Assembly (NCBI RefSeq): GCF_014529985.1
Contig: NZ_JACVMU010000004.1
Span: forward strand, 1 to 64,000
DNA length: 64,000 bases
Reading direction: 5' to 3'
From: Leucobacter sp. cx-42
Lineage (GTDB): Bacteria; Actinomycetota; Actinomycetes; Actinomycetales; Microbacteriaceae
The notes under the pieces are model-generated. The model searched no databases and was not told the origin of the DNA. It saw only the letters and a list, made by a program, of their open reading frames with translations. The first letter of the stretch is position 1. Each line of letters begins with the position of its first letter. The translations under genes and the position numbers were made by a program. Below are positions 8,588 through 15,825 of this stretch, in pieces.

Positions 8588-9304
8588 ATGGCAAAGCAAT
8601 CAATTCTTGGCCGTATTACCCAGCTCGCCAAGGCAAACATCAACGCACTTCTCGACTCTGCCGAGGATCCGGAGAAGATGCTCAACCAGATGGAGCGCGA
8701 CTACAAGAACAGCATCGTCGATGCGGAGAGTTCGGTAGCCCAGACGATCGGCAACCTGCGGCTCATGGAAGCCGATCTCGCAGAGGATCAGGCCGCCGTG
8801 ACCGAGTGGGGCACAAAGGCTGCCGCAGCCTCAGGACAGGCTGACACCCTACGTGCGGCTGGAGATACCGCGGGGGCAGAGAAGTTCGACAACCTCGCTC
8901 GCGTTGCGCTCTCGAAGCAGATTTCCTTCGAGAAGGAGGTGGCGAGCGCAGAGCCGAGCATCATCGCGCAGCAGAAAGTTGTTGAGCAGCTGAAGACTGG
9001 CCTGAGCACCATGCGCGAGAAGCTCTCACAGCTGCAGGCCAAGCGTGACGAGCTCGTTTCGCGCGGCAAGGTCGCCAAGGCGCAGGAACAGGTGCAGGAC
9101 GCCGTCAAGGACCTAGACGTGCTCGACCCGACGAGCGAGCTTGGCCGCTTCGAGGAAAAGGTCAAGCGGCAGGAGGCTATGGTGCGCGGTCGCGCGGAGC
9201 TTGCCGCTTCGACGCTCGACGCCCAGTTCAATGAGCTCGACGATCTAGGCGAGCTCAGTGAAGTAGACGCGCGACTGCAGGCACTCAAATCAGGCAACGC
9301 CTAG
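8588..9304 (+). CDS. pspA: PspA/IM30 family protein
   Basis: A 238-residue, almost wholly helical protein of the phage-shock-protein A/Vipp1 (ESCRT-III-like) family, which coats stressed inner membrane. The N-terminal amphipathic segment (SILGRITQLAKANINALLDSAEDPEKMLNQMERDYKNS) is diagnostic, followed by long coiled-coil heptads with Gln/Glu/Lys. GGAAAGGAAG precedes the ATG. It lies 114 bases after the TPM gene on the same strand and is followed by a strong hairpin, so the two may form one transcription unit. No PspB, PspC or PspF is seen here. Confidence 0.87.
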   Translation: MAKQSILGRITQLAKANINALLDSAEDPEKMLNQMERDYKNSIVDAESSVAQTIGNLRLMEADLAEDQAAVTEWGTKAAAASGQADTLRAAGDTAGAEKFDNLARVALSKQISFEKEVASAEPSIIAQQKVVEQLKTGLSTMREKLSQLQAKRDELVSRGKVAKAQEQVQDAVKDLDVLDPTSELGRFEEKVKRQEAMVRGRAELAASTLDAQFNELDDLGELSEVDARLQALKSGNA

Positions 9305-9318
9305 TCCGCAAGTCTCAC

Positions 9319-9370
9319 CATCGCCGGTCGCTGCGACCAGACGTTCACGTCATCGCAGCGGCCGGCGATG
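9319..9370 (+). terminator. Hairpin after pspA
   Basis: CATCGCCGGTCGCTGCGA pairs with TCGCAGCGGCCGGCGATG with one mismatch and a 16-base loop, 15 bases after the pspA stop. A T-rich tract is weak, but the stem is long. Confidence 0.65.
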
Positions 9371-9666
9371 TTGTATGTGTGCGCCGATGTTGGATGTTTA
9401 CCCCATAGAAGAATCGATTCTGCACAGGGCGAGACTCCAACTAGAGCGCCCTAAAATCATGCCAATCTACCCAACTCATGAGTTTCCTTAGTTGGGTCAG
9501 GTTTGGTGAATCTCAATGATTTGTTGCAAACTCTGTTGCCACATTTCAGCTGGTCCTTTCGCTGGAGTGCCCAAAATGATCCGCTGATGTCTTAGGGACG
9601 CAGCTAAAACGTGATGCAAATGTGCAAGATAGGTGCTGGTTTTCCGTCTCGTTCTTTGGCACTCAT
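9371..9666. other. AT-richer intergenic stretch at the left edge of the accessory region
   Basis: No gene is visible. It is visibly less GC-rich than the flanks. It holds the att-like repeat at 9402-9418 and a small hairpin at 9470-9498 (ACCCAACT with AGTTGGGT). Confidence 0.5.
9402..9418 (+). repeat. Left att-like direct repeat
   Basis: Seventeen bases (CCCCATAGAAGAATCGA) match 12316-12332 inside tRNA-Arg at 16 of 17 positions in the same orientation. This is what an attL/attR pair of a tRNA-integrating element looks like. Confidence 0.55.
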
Positions 9667-10191
9667 TTACGTGATTTCATTGCCCAAAGTGTCCGATATT
9701 GCGTCGTTTGACTGAGAGTTTTTCTTGCTGGCACGGCCACTCTTTTTGTGTTTTCTGCTCCCCCCAACGATTCTCCAAGTTTCAGCAAGTTGGTGAACAG
9801 CGACCCATCCAAAAGAGAACGCGCCCAAAATAAGGAGAATGAGCCCAATGCCCACAAACACGAACATTCTCACTGGGTATTCGTCCGAGTCAATGAGAAG
9901 AGGAGCAAAAGTCGCAATGATCGCAGCTGCAAAGTAGAAGCAAACTGAGAGAAGAAGCATGCGAGATGTGTCTTCCCATGGTTCTTCTTTCTTGGAAATC
10001 TTCCTCGAGAGATTCTGGACAGCCGCTCTTACATATTCGAAAGACTCTTGATCGTAGCTCTTTAAGCTTTCCAGGGTTCCAGTAAGTTTAACCAACCTAT
10101 TCAACGGGCTACTAAGACTCAAATGGCCAAAGAAAGCAGCAAGCACACTACCCACGACACCCAGTACAGAAAGCAATTCCATCCATTCCAT
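9667..10191 (-). CDS. Hypothetical membrane protein, accessory
   Basis: A 174-residue protein starting at MEWMELLSVLG; a longer in-frame version to 10281 would run into the divergent promoter region and adds an unconvincing N-terminus. Three hydrophobic segments are seen: about residues 4-22, 79-100 and 110-133. The last is followed by a basic, Ser-rich, presumably cytoplasmic tail (KHKKSGRASKK). A charged, possibly helical stretch (RLVKLTGTLESLKSYD...) lies between helix 1 and helix 2. I recognise no family. The base composition is more AT-rich than the neighbours, fitting transferred DNA. It diverges from the 10336 gene. Confidence 0.6.
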   Translation of the reverse strand: MEWMELLSVLGVVGSVLAAFFGHLSLSSPLNRLVKLTGTLESLKSYDQESFEYVRAAVQNLSRKISKKEEPWEDTSRMLLLSVCFYFAAAIIATFAPLLIDSDEYPVRMFVFVGIGLILLILGAFSFGWVAVHQLAETWRIVGGSRKHKKSGRASKKNSQSNDAISDTLGNEIT

Positions 10192-10322
10192 GTATACGAT
10201 GCTAAGCACTTGTTTGGAAAAGAAGGCGGGGTATGCCGACGGTGTCCCATCGTTTGCCCCCCCTGGAATGCAACAGCTCACACGTTCCAGAGATGGTGCA
10301 AGATCTTTGAGGCTCTTTTATA

Positions 10323-10328
10323 TAGAGT
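10323..10328 (+). promoter_or_regulatory. -10 box (TAGAGT) of the 10336 gene
   Basis: TAGAGT is followed by seven bases and then the ATG at 10336, which supports the short start chosen for this gene. Confidence 0.45.
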
Positions 10329-10335
10329 GAGCGCC

Positions 10336-10806
10336 ATGGAGCTTGCAGCACTACTCATCTCAATCATTGGCGCCATTGCCGCCGGCGGCTCCGCAATCAT
10401 GGCGTGGACCTCCCGCGCTGATTCGATCAAGGCTCAGGATCTAGCTCAAGCCTCAGCGGACAAAGCCACGACAGCCAACACACAAATGGCAGCAATCCAG
10501 ACAAGCGTATTCAACAGCCCTCCCTGGTCATTTGAATGGTGGGACGGAGATACCTTTCTCCTCACGAACACCAGCCCCATGGATGCAGTGGACGTTACCA
10601 TCGGAACAGTTCCGGATAACCTTGGGATCCGGATCGGGCTGACCGAGATGCCAGCGACCATCGGAGCTCGGAGTGCAGTAAAGATCATGTACGGGGCAAC
10701 GATGGCAGATCCCTGGGTTACAAATATCGTCGTTACATGGTCAAGGGTCTCGGACGGCGAAAGACTCACTTGGGCTTACCCGATGCCACCTAAGCCAAGG
10801 GGCTGA
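10336..10806 (+). CDS. Hypothetical membrane-anchored protein, accessory
   Basis: A 156-residue protein with one N-terminal membrane helix (MELAALLISIIGAIAAGGSAIMAW) and a soluble domain rich in beta-type sequence (WSFEWWDGDTFLLTNTSPMDAVDVTI; TNIVVTWSRVSDGERLTWAYP). The layout of a helix, a short coiled segment (about residues 32-55) and a beta-sandwich-like part is common in phage and island hypothetical proteins. I start it at 10336 because a leaderless-type -10 box precedes that ATG; the open frame extends upstream to 10123 without support. Function unknown. Confidence 0.6.
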   Translation: MELAALLISIIGAIAAGGSAIMAWTSRADSIKAQDLAQASADKATTANTQMAAIQTSVFNSPPWSFEWWDGDTFLLTNTSPMDAVDVTIGTVPDNLGIRIGLTEMPATIGARSAVKIMYGATMADPWVTNIVVTWSRVSDGERLTWAYPMPPKPRG

Positions 10807-10843
10807 AGAAAAGCCCGCGCCTCAGGCAGAACGGTCAGCTAAT

Positions 10844-10857
10844 CCCCCCCCCCCCCC
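10844..10857 (+). repeat. Homopolymeric run of 14 C
   Basis: Fourteen consecutive C residues lie 38 bases past the stop of the preceding gene. Such a run is prone to slippage in vivo and to miscounting in sequencing. Confidence 0.9.
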
Positions 10858-10886
10858 GGATAGCACCCCTACCCGCTACCAGAATC

Positions 10887-11080
10887 AGGCTCACGACATA
10901 GTGACTTTTTGTACTCAGAAGCATCGGTTTGACATTTGGCATTCCCCAATTGGTGCACCGGGCTGGTTGCAACCGCCTGAGTACCCCAAAACCTATACCA
11001 AACAAGGGCAAACGGCCCCTGCAGGTCAATTGGTAGAGCCTGGAACTGACCCTGAGTAAAAGTCACTATGCCGCGAGCCT
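10887..11080. repeat. Small element with long inverted repeats (MITE-like)
   Basis: The left arm (10887-10918) and right arm (11052-11080) are inverted copies. Both contain AGGCTC-CG-CATAGTGACTTTT and ACTCAG and differ by two substitutions and a three-base insertion. About 133 bases without an ORF lie between them. No flanking target duplication is obvious. Arms starting with GGCTC recall ISL3-family ends, but that is a weak resemblance. It may be a non-autonomous element or the fused ends of a lost one. Confidence 0.6.
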
Positions 11081-11138
11081 GCCTGTGCGCCCCGAGGAGA
11101 GGTGGGTTCCCTGGGGTGATGGTGCCGACTGGTTGAGC

Positions 11139-11549
11139 CTACAGTTCGGGGGCGACGGTGCCGCTGATGATGTCGAGCTCGTGAGGTTTAGGGATGTAGG
11201 TGTCGCATTCGAGTGTGTATTCGTTGCTGCTGCCCACGTCACCGCTCCAGATGTATTGACGGAATGATTCGCAGGTTGTCTGCTCGTTGCCTGCTTGCAC
11301 CATGACTTTGAGCTTTGGCGATTTGTTGCGGCCGTTGAGCTTCGCGGTGCGTTCGATGCGCACGTTCAGGTAAGAGCTCTTGTCTGCGGGGAATGATTCG
11401 AGTCTGCCGTTTGGTGAGACTAGATAGTCGCTGTCTTCCGTTATTCCGCTGAGTGGAACTGTCGCGTCATCATGTTGTGTTGGGTCTGCTGTGCAACCTG
11501 TGAGCGCGATTACTGCGAGTGGGAGAATGAGTAGGTAGCTTCTGCGCAT
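11139..11549 (-). CDS. Putative lipoprotein, unknown function
   Basis: A 136-residue secreted lipoprotein. The signal peptide MRRSYLLILPLAVIALTGC ends in a lipobox with Cys at residue 19. The mature part (about 117 residues) has two further Cys (in QTTCESF and LECDTYI) and reads as a beta-rich domain; no family is recognised. I take the start at 11549 because the frame upstream is only the antisense of the recombinase remnant. It is convergent to nothing and overlaps the recombinase frame by two bases, so it was probably brought in with the accessory region. Confidence 0.65.
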   Translation of the reverse strand: MRRSYLLILPLAVIALTGCTADPTQHDDATVPLSGITEDSDYLVSPNGRLESFPADKSSYLNVRIERTAKLNGRNKSPKLKVMVQAGNEQTTCESFRQYIWSGDVGSSNEYTLECDTYIPKPHELDIISGTVAPEL

Positions 11550-12282
11550 GTTGGCAGGGTATCCCGTGGGTGGGAGTGTGCTTGTGGAGGGGCCAGGGTT
11601 ATTTTGTGAGAGTGATCTTGACGACGTAGCTTTCCTGGTAGAAACCGAAGCCCACATGGATAGTGTGCCGCGTACGCCCACACGGTCACTGCTGAGGTCA
11701 ACTTCGGTGCTCACCGAGAAGGTATATATCAGAGCGGAGAACGATGGTGTTCTTGCTGCCGTCCAGTGCCCACGCGATGCTGGGCTCGACATTGAACGCA
11801 GTGTTGTGAGCATCGGATCAAAACTTATCGAAGGCACTCCCAAGTCACACAAGATCCGGCGTGTACCAGTTCAATCAATCGTCTGGGATCTCCTCAAGGA
11901 GCACTGCGCAGACAGGAAGCCTCATGAGCTAATCTTCGGAAACGCATACGGGACTTTCGTCAGTCCACCCTCAGGAGGGCGTAGCGGACGCAACTGGTAC
12001 AACTCAGCACTCACACGTGCGAATCTGCGCCAGATGCGAGTACACGACCTAAGGCACACTGCGGCCAGCCTCGCGGTGCAAGCTGGGGCGAACGTGAAAG
12101 AAGTTCAGCGGATGCTGGGGCACAAGTCCGCAGCAATCACCCTCGATATCTACGCTGACCTGTTCGATGAGGACTTTACCGACCTTATAAGCCGCTTGGA
12201 TCACCAGATTGCCAGCACAGTTGTTGTCAATTCTGTTGCCAAGGGCAAGCCGGAGACAGAAAAAGACCCTCACCACGGCTAG
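11548..12282 (+). pseudogene. Tyrosine recombinase (phage integrase) remnant
   Basis: The open frame codes 244 residues, but only the part from about 11700 resembles an integrase. The C-terminal catalytic boxes are good: GTPKSHKIRRVPV (beta-hairpin Lys), HDLRHTAASLAVQAGANVKEVQRMLGHKS (His-x-x-Arg and the next His) and ITLDIYADLF (nucleophile Tyr). The N-terminal core-binding domain is missing. Where the first catalytic Arg should be (R-x-G-E-L-A-A-L) I read NDGVLAAVQ, so Arg and Glu look replaced. It should be inactive. It ends 31 bases from the 3' end of tRNA-Arg, the usual place for an integrase gene. Confidence 0.75.
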
Positions 12283-12313
12283 ATTACGCCAAAGTGCAGG
12301 TCATTTTGTTCCG

Positions 12314-12386
12314 TGCCCCAGAGAAGAATCGAACTTCCGACACCCGCTTTAGGAGAGCGGTGCTCTATCCACTGAGCTACTGAGGC
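12314..12386 (-). tRNA. tRNA-Arg (anticodon CCT)
   Basis: The 73-base gene reads GCCTCAG (acceptor), a D-arm with TAGCTCAGTGGATAGAGCA, an anticodon stem-loop with CTCCTAA, a T-arm with GTTCGATTC and CTGGGGC closing the acceptor stem. CCA is not encoded. Its 3' end faces the accessory region at 9.4-12.3 kb and carries the att-like repeat. Confidence 0.95.
12316..12332 (+). repeat. Right att-like direct repeat in tRNA-Arg
   Basis: Seventeen bases within the acceptor/T-arm part of tRNA-Arg match 9402-9418 with one mismatch. Being inside the intact tRNA, this would be the copy regenerated by integration. Confidence 0.55.
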
Positions 12387-12520
12387 GTGGATCGCGCCCG
12401 CACGGTCAGAGCGCTCAGACAGAGCCCCGCTGCGGCGAACACAACAGTGCAACCCTATCGCAATCACACCGTGCCTCGGCAACGACAAACGGCACAGCAT
12501 CGGGTCGCACGCGTAAACGC

Positions 12521-12556
12521 GAACGGGCGCCCGACCGAATGGTCGAGCGCCCGTTC
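12521..12556 (-). terminator. Terminator of the NlpC/P60 gene
   Basis: GAACGGGCGC pairs perfectly with GCGCCCGTTC across a 16-base loop, 22 bases past the stop codon at 12578. Confidence 0.7.
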
Positions 12557-12577
12557 ACAGGTAGTTTGGGGTCGGAC

Positions 12578-13267
12578 TTAGCCGAGGCGGATGATGTAAT
12601 CCGGGTTTGCGCCGTGGTTCTGGTGGCCAGCGAACACTACGGTGTCGCCCCAGCCGCCGTGCACTGCCGAGCCGCTGTCTACAGCAACTGCAATGTGGGG
12701 TGCGCCAGGCCATACGAGCAGGTCGCCTGCTGCAACGGTCAGCGGGTTGTACGGGTAGATCGTGCCGTAGCCGTCGAAGCTGCCAACACCGTGGTCGTAA
12801 CCACCCTGGTCGCGACGCTCGGTGAGACCGATTGCTGCGAGCGAGTTCTGTACGAGGTCGGTGCAGTCCATGTTCTGACCGAGCTGTGCGAGAGCTGCGT
12901 TCACGACACCCGAAGCGCCAGCGCCCGAGGGAATCATGGGAGCGTCCGAGATAGCTGCTTCGCCCTCTGCGGCGGTTGCCTCAGGGACAACGACTACAGG
13001 CTTGGGGATCTCTTCGGTAGGTACAGCCGCGGTAACAATCGGCAGCGCCTTCTCTTCGAAGTCGGCTACAACGAGTGCCTGGGTCTGTGCGCTTGCCTGA
13101 ACCGCTACGTCCTGAGTGGTCTCAGCTGCGTATGCGGGAAGGGCTACTGCGCCAAAGAGGCCGAGAGCGAGAGTTGCTGCTCCGGCTACCTTTGCTACTC
13201 GCTTTGCCTTGCCCTTGGTGGGCTGCGAAGCAAGCGCGATTTCAGTGCCAGCATTCTGATTGTTCAC
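12578..13267 (-). CDS. Secreted NlpC/P60-like cell-wall hydrolase
   Basis: A 229-residue exported protein. The signal peptide spans residues 1-48 with a basic start, hydrophobic core (AGAATLALGLFGAVAL) and cleavage near AYA-AE. A Pro/Val/Ala/Glu-rich linker runs to about residue 115. The C-terminal domain has the NlpC/P60 layout: MDCTDLVQNSL (nucleophile Cys), then GDLLVWPGAPHIAVAVD (catalytic His) with a downstream polar residue. Such enzymes cut peptidoglycan stem peptides during cell separation. The upstream region carries GTnAC direct repeats like those bound by MtrA, whose gene is in this window. The gene stands alone, with its own terminator. Confidence 0.8.
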   Translation of the reverse strand: MNNQNAGTEIALASQPTKGKAKRVAKVAGAATLALGLFGAVALPAYAAETTQDVAVQASAQTQALVVADFEEKALPIVTAAVPTEEIPKPVVVVPEATAAEGEAAISDAPMIPSGAGASGVVNAALAQLGQNMDCTDLVQNSLAAIGLTERRDQGGYDHGVGSFDGYGTIYPYNPLTVAAGDLLVWPGAPHIAVAVDSGSAVHGGWGDTVVFAGHQNHGANPDYIIRLG

Positions 13268-13342
13268 GAAAATAACTACCTAACGTTTCTGTCTCCCCGT
13301 ACTTCGTTGTGCGAAATACGGTCGGTGCAGGACTGTTTAAGC

Positions 13343-13379
13343 GTAACGGAAGATTACGAATATGTCACGCTGAGGTCAC
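13343..13379 (-). promoter_or_regulatory. Candidate MtrA-type binding sites
   Basis: Read on the minus strand: GTGAC, six bases, GTGAC, then GTAAT, five bases, GTTAC. The first pair is a perfect direct repeat of one helical turn. MtrA sites described in other actinobacteria are GTnAC-type direct repeats, and NlpC/P60 genes are known targets. The link here is inferred. Confidence 0.4.
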
Positions 13380-13488
13380 GGAACGCTCAGGTTTGTTAAA
13401 AATTCCGCAGAATCATGCGGAATTTTGTGTCACAGTTTTTTCGACATCGAAACATCAGACGCAGCTTTTCGCGTCACTCGGCACACAT

Positions 13489-13532
13489 GCGTACGGCCGC
13501 CAGCCCGATCGTAACCGGGTGGCGGCCGTACG
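13489..13532 (-). terminator. Terminator of gdhA
   Basis: GCGTACGGCCGCC pairs with GGCGGCCGTACGC in a long GC-rich stem, with inner CCCG/CGGG pairing, about 43 bases after the gdhA stop. Confidence 0.65.
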
Positions 13533-13574
13533 CGAGGGATCCGCGCCCTCGTCAGTGCCCTATATATAGGTGCG

Positions 13575-14927
13575 CTAGATCACGCCCTGCTCAAGCATCG
13601 CCTGCGACACGGTCGTGAACGCTGCGGCATTCGCGCCGAGTACGTAGTCGCCTGGCTTGCCGTAACGCTCCGACGCCTCGTAGGTGGATTCGTGAACGTC
13701 GGTCATGATCGCGTGCAGACGGTTCTCGCTCGTGTCGAAGTCCCAGCGCGAGCGTGCCGCGTTCTGTCGCATCTCGAGCGCCGACGTTGCGACGCCGCCC
13801 GCGTTCGCGGCCTTGCCTGGGGCGAAGAGCACCCGCGCTTCCTGGAAGAGGGCAACCGCTTCAGGTGTTGTCGGCATATTTGCACCCTCAGTGACCGCTC
13901 GCACGCCACCGCGGATCAGTGCCTGCGCATCTGCAAGCCCAATCTCATTCTCGGTTGCGCACGGGAAGGCGAGGTCGACCGGCACCTCCCAGACTTTTCC
14001 GGTCGCGACAAAGCGTGAGCCTGGCTTGCGGGCCGCGTATTCCGAGATACGGGCTCGCTCGACGGTCTTGATCTGCTTGAGGAGGTCAACGTCAATACCG
14101 GCCTCATCGACGATGTAGCCAGAGGAGTCTGACGCGGTGATCGCGCGACCGCCCAGCTGCTCAACCTTCTGGATGACGTGGATCGCGACGTTTCCTGAAC
14201 CGGAGACCGCTGCCGTCAGGCCTGCGATTCCCTGGCCGGCACGCTTCAGCATTTCTTCTGCGAAGAAGACTGCACCGTAGCCGGTTGCTTCGGTGCGCAC
14301 CTCGGCGCCGCCCCAGCCGACGCCCTTGCCCGTGAGGGTTCCTGCCTCGTAACGCTGGGTCATACGGCGGTGCTGACCGAACATGTAACCGATCTCGCGT
14401 GCGCCAACGCCAATGTCACCCGCGGGGACGTCCATGTTTTCACCGATGTGGTGCACGAGCTCCGTCATGAAGCTCTGGCAGAAGCGCATGACCTCGCCGT
14501 CGGAGCGACCTGCGGGATCAAAGTCTGAGCCGCCCTTGCCGCCGCCGATCCGCTGCCCGGTCAGTGCATTCTTAAAGATCTGTTCGAAGCCCAAGAACTT
14601 CACCACCGAGAGGTTCACGCTCGGGTGGAAGCGGAGCCCGCCTTTAAAGGGGCCAAGTGCCGAGTTGAACTGCACGCGGAACCCGCGGTTCACTCGCACA
14701 CGACCCGTGTCATCTACCCATGGGACCCGGAAAAGGATCTGTCGCTCTGGCTCGACCAAGCGGTCGAGAATTCCCGCCTCAATGTATTCGGGATGTTCCT
14801 GCAGAACCGGTGTCAACGTCTCGAGAACCTCATGCACAGCCTGCATGAATTCTTTCTCGCCAACGCTTCGCCGTGCTGCTGTTGCCAGCACCGCATTCAC
14901 GTGTTCTTCTGCTGTTGGAAGCGACAT
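13575..14927 (-). CDS. gdhA: Glutamate dehydrogenase, NADP-type
   Basis: A 450-residue hexameric-class enzyme converting 2-oxoglutarate and ammonium to glutamate with NADPH. Seen are the substrate segment KGGLRFHPSVNLSVVKFLGFEQIFKNALTG, the catalytic loop GGGKGGSDFDPAGRSDGEVMRFCQSFMTEL, the active-site DVPAGDIGVGAREIGYMFGQ and the dinucleotide fold VSGSGNVAIHV. Length fits the roughly 450-residue NADP-dependent GdhA of bacteria. It is monocistronic between two terminators and has GAAGGAGA upstream of the ATG. Confidence 0.95.
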   Translation of the reverse strand: MSLPTAEEHVNAVLATAARRSVGEKEFMQAVHEVLETLTPVLQEHPEYIEAGILDRLVEPERQILFRVPWVDDTGRVRVNRGFRVQFNSALGPFKGGLRFHPSVNLSVVKFLGFEQIFKNALTGQRIGGGKGGSDFDPAGRSDGEVMRFCQSFMTELVHHIGENMDVPAGDIGVGAREIGYMFGQHRRMTQRYEAGTLTGKGVGWGGAEVRTEATGYGAVFFAEEMLKRAGQGIAGLTAAVSGSGNVAIHVIQKVEQLGGRAITASDSSGYIVDEAGIDVDLLKQIKTVERARISEYAARKPGSRFVATGKVWEVPVDLAFPCATENEIGLADAQALIRGGVRAVTEGANMPTTPEAVALFQEARVLFAPGKAANAGGVATSALEMRQNAARSRWDFDTSENRLHAIMTDVHESTYEASERYGKPGDYVLGANAAAFTTVSQAMLEQGVI

Positions 14928-15019
14928 CTTCGTCTCCTTCTATGCCCTGGTTATCGGCTCCATATTGTTTCTGGCCATCGTTGGCCTACCAGTGCCCAAA
15001 GGATTCACGCCGCTATGAC

Positions 15020-15721
15020 TTAACGAACCCCTTCGGCAATGAAAATGTGCGCGGCAATCTCGATCGGAATCTCGATCACCACTTCCGTCGCGTCGCCTGA
15101 AACGCGTACGAATCCCCTGTCACGCGAGAAAGTTGCGCGGTTCCCGGGGGTGATCCCGGCCTGCCGCAAACTCACCAGCGTTTCAGGGTCAACCTGTGCC
15201 GGCTCAGCAAGTCGCAGCACCTCTGCTGTGACCTCAGAACCATTCACAGGAAGCAGTTCGAGCACGCTCACCACGTTCTTCTGAGCGCGGATCACCCCGC
15301 GTGCTCCAAGTTCTTCAAGTCCCGGAATCGGGTTGCCGTATGGGGACACCGTCGGGTGGTCGAGGAGTTCGAGGAGCCTGCGCTCAACCCGCTCACTCAT
15401 CACGTGTTCCCAACGGCACGCCTCGTCGTGGACGTACTCCCACTCGAGACCAATCACGTCTGCGAGCAGGCGCTCTGCGAGACGGTGCTTGCGCATGACC
15501 TGCACAGCCTTGGTGCGGCCCTCTGCGGTCAACTCGAGACGGCGATCTTCCGTCACGTTGACCAGGCCGAGGCGCTCCATGCGACCAACGGTCTGCGAAA
15601 CGGTCGGGCCTGAGTGGTTCAGACGCTCTGAAATTCGGGCGCGGAGAGGCGTCACGCCCTCCTCCTCCAATTCGAGGATGGTGCGCAAATACATTTCCGT
15701 CGTATCAATGAGATCTGCCAT
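15020..15721 (-). CDS. dtxR: DtxR/IdeR iron-dependent repressor
   Basis: A 233-residue metalloregulator. I start it at MADLIDTTEMYLRTI, which has GGAG six bases upstream; the longer frame is not credible. The winged-helix DNA-binding domain (residues 1-73) includes HSGPTVSQTVGRMERLGLV as recognition helix. The metal-binding and dimerisation domain follows, with the DEACRWEHVMS motif whose Cys, Glu and His correspond to primary metal ligands of DtxR rather than MntR. A C-terminal SH3-like domain (about 150-233) is present. With ferrous iron it would repress iron and heme uptake genes; candidate boxes occur before hmuT and the giant HtaA gene here. It is divergent from serC. Confidence 0.9.
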   Translation of the reverse strand: MADLIDTTEMYLRTILELEEEGVTPLRARISERLNHSGPTVSQTVGRMERLGLVNVTEDRRLELTAEGRTKAVQVMRKHRLAERLLADVIGLEWEYVHDEACRWEHVMSERVERRLLELLDHPTVSPYGNPIPGLEELGARGVIRAQKNVVSVLELLPVNGSEVTAEVLRLAEPAQVDPETLVSLRQAGITPGNRATFSRDRGFVRVSGDATEVVIEIPIEIAAHIFIAEGVR

Positions 15722-15813
15722 GCGCACTCCAATTCGCCCAGCTACCGCATTTTTGTGCGGAGCGACCATCACCCAGTTTATGACAACGGACGTGATGTGC
15801 GCAGGAATGAGCG

Positions 15814-15819
15814 TAGAAT
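15814..15819 (+). promoter_or_regulatory. -10 box (TAGAAT) of serC
   Basis: TAGAAT is followed by six bases and the ATG at 15826, giving a leaderless start. Confidence 0.55.
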
Positions 15820-15825
15820 TGTCGC

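Larger units (their letters stand above)
13268..13574. other. Intergenic region with regulatory repeats
   Basis: It holds the upstream region of the NlpC/P60 gene. Features are two GTnAC-type direct repeats (13343-13357, 13364-13379), an AT-rich hairpin at 13399-13426 (AAAATTCCGC with GCGGAATTTT) and the gdhA terminator. No gene is seen. Confidence 0.6.

Noticed and set aside
10123-10335. A longer N-terminus for the 10336 protein
   Set aside because: The extra 71 residues are polar, Cys-rich and antisense to the divergent gene; the leaderless -10 box favours 10336.
13268-13420. A c-di-AMP (ydaO) riboswitch before the NlpC/P60 gene
   Set aside because: Such riboswitches often precede wall hydrolases in actinobacteria, but the conserved motifs are not found here.
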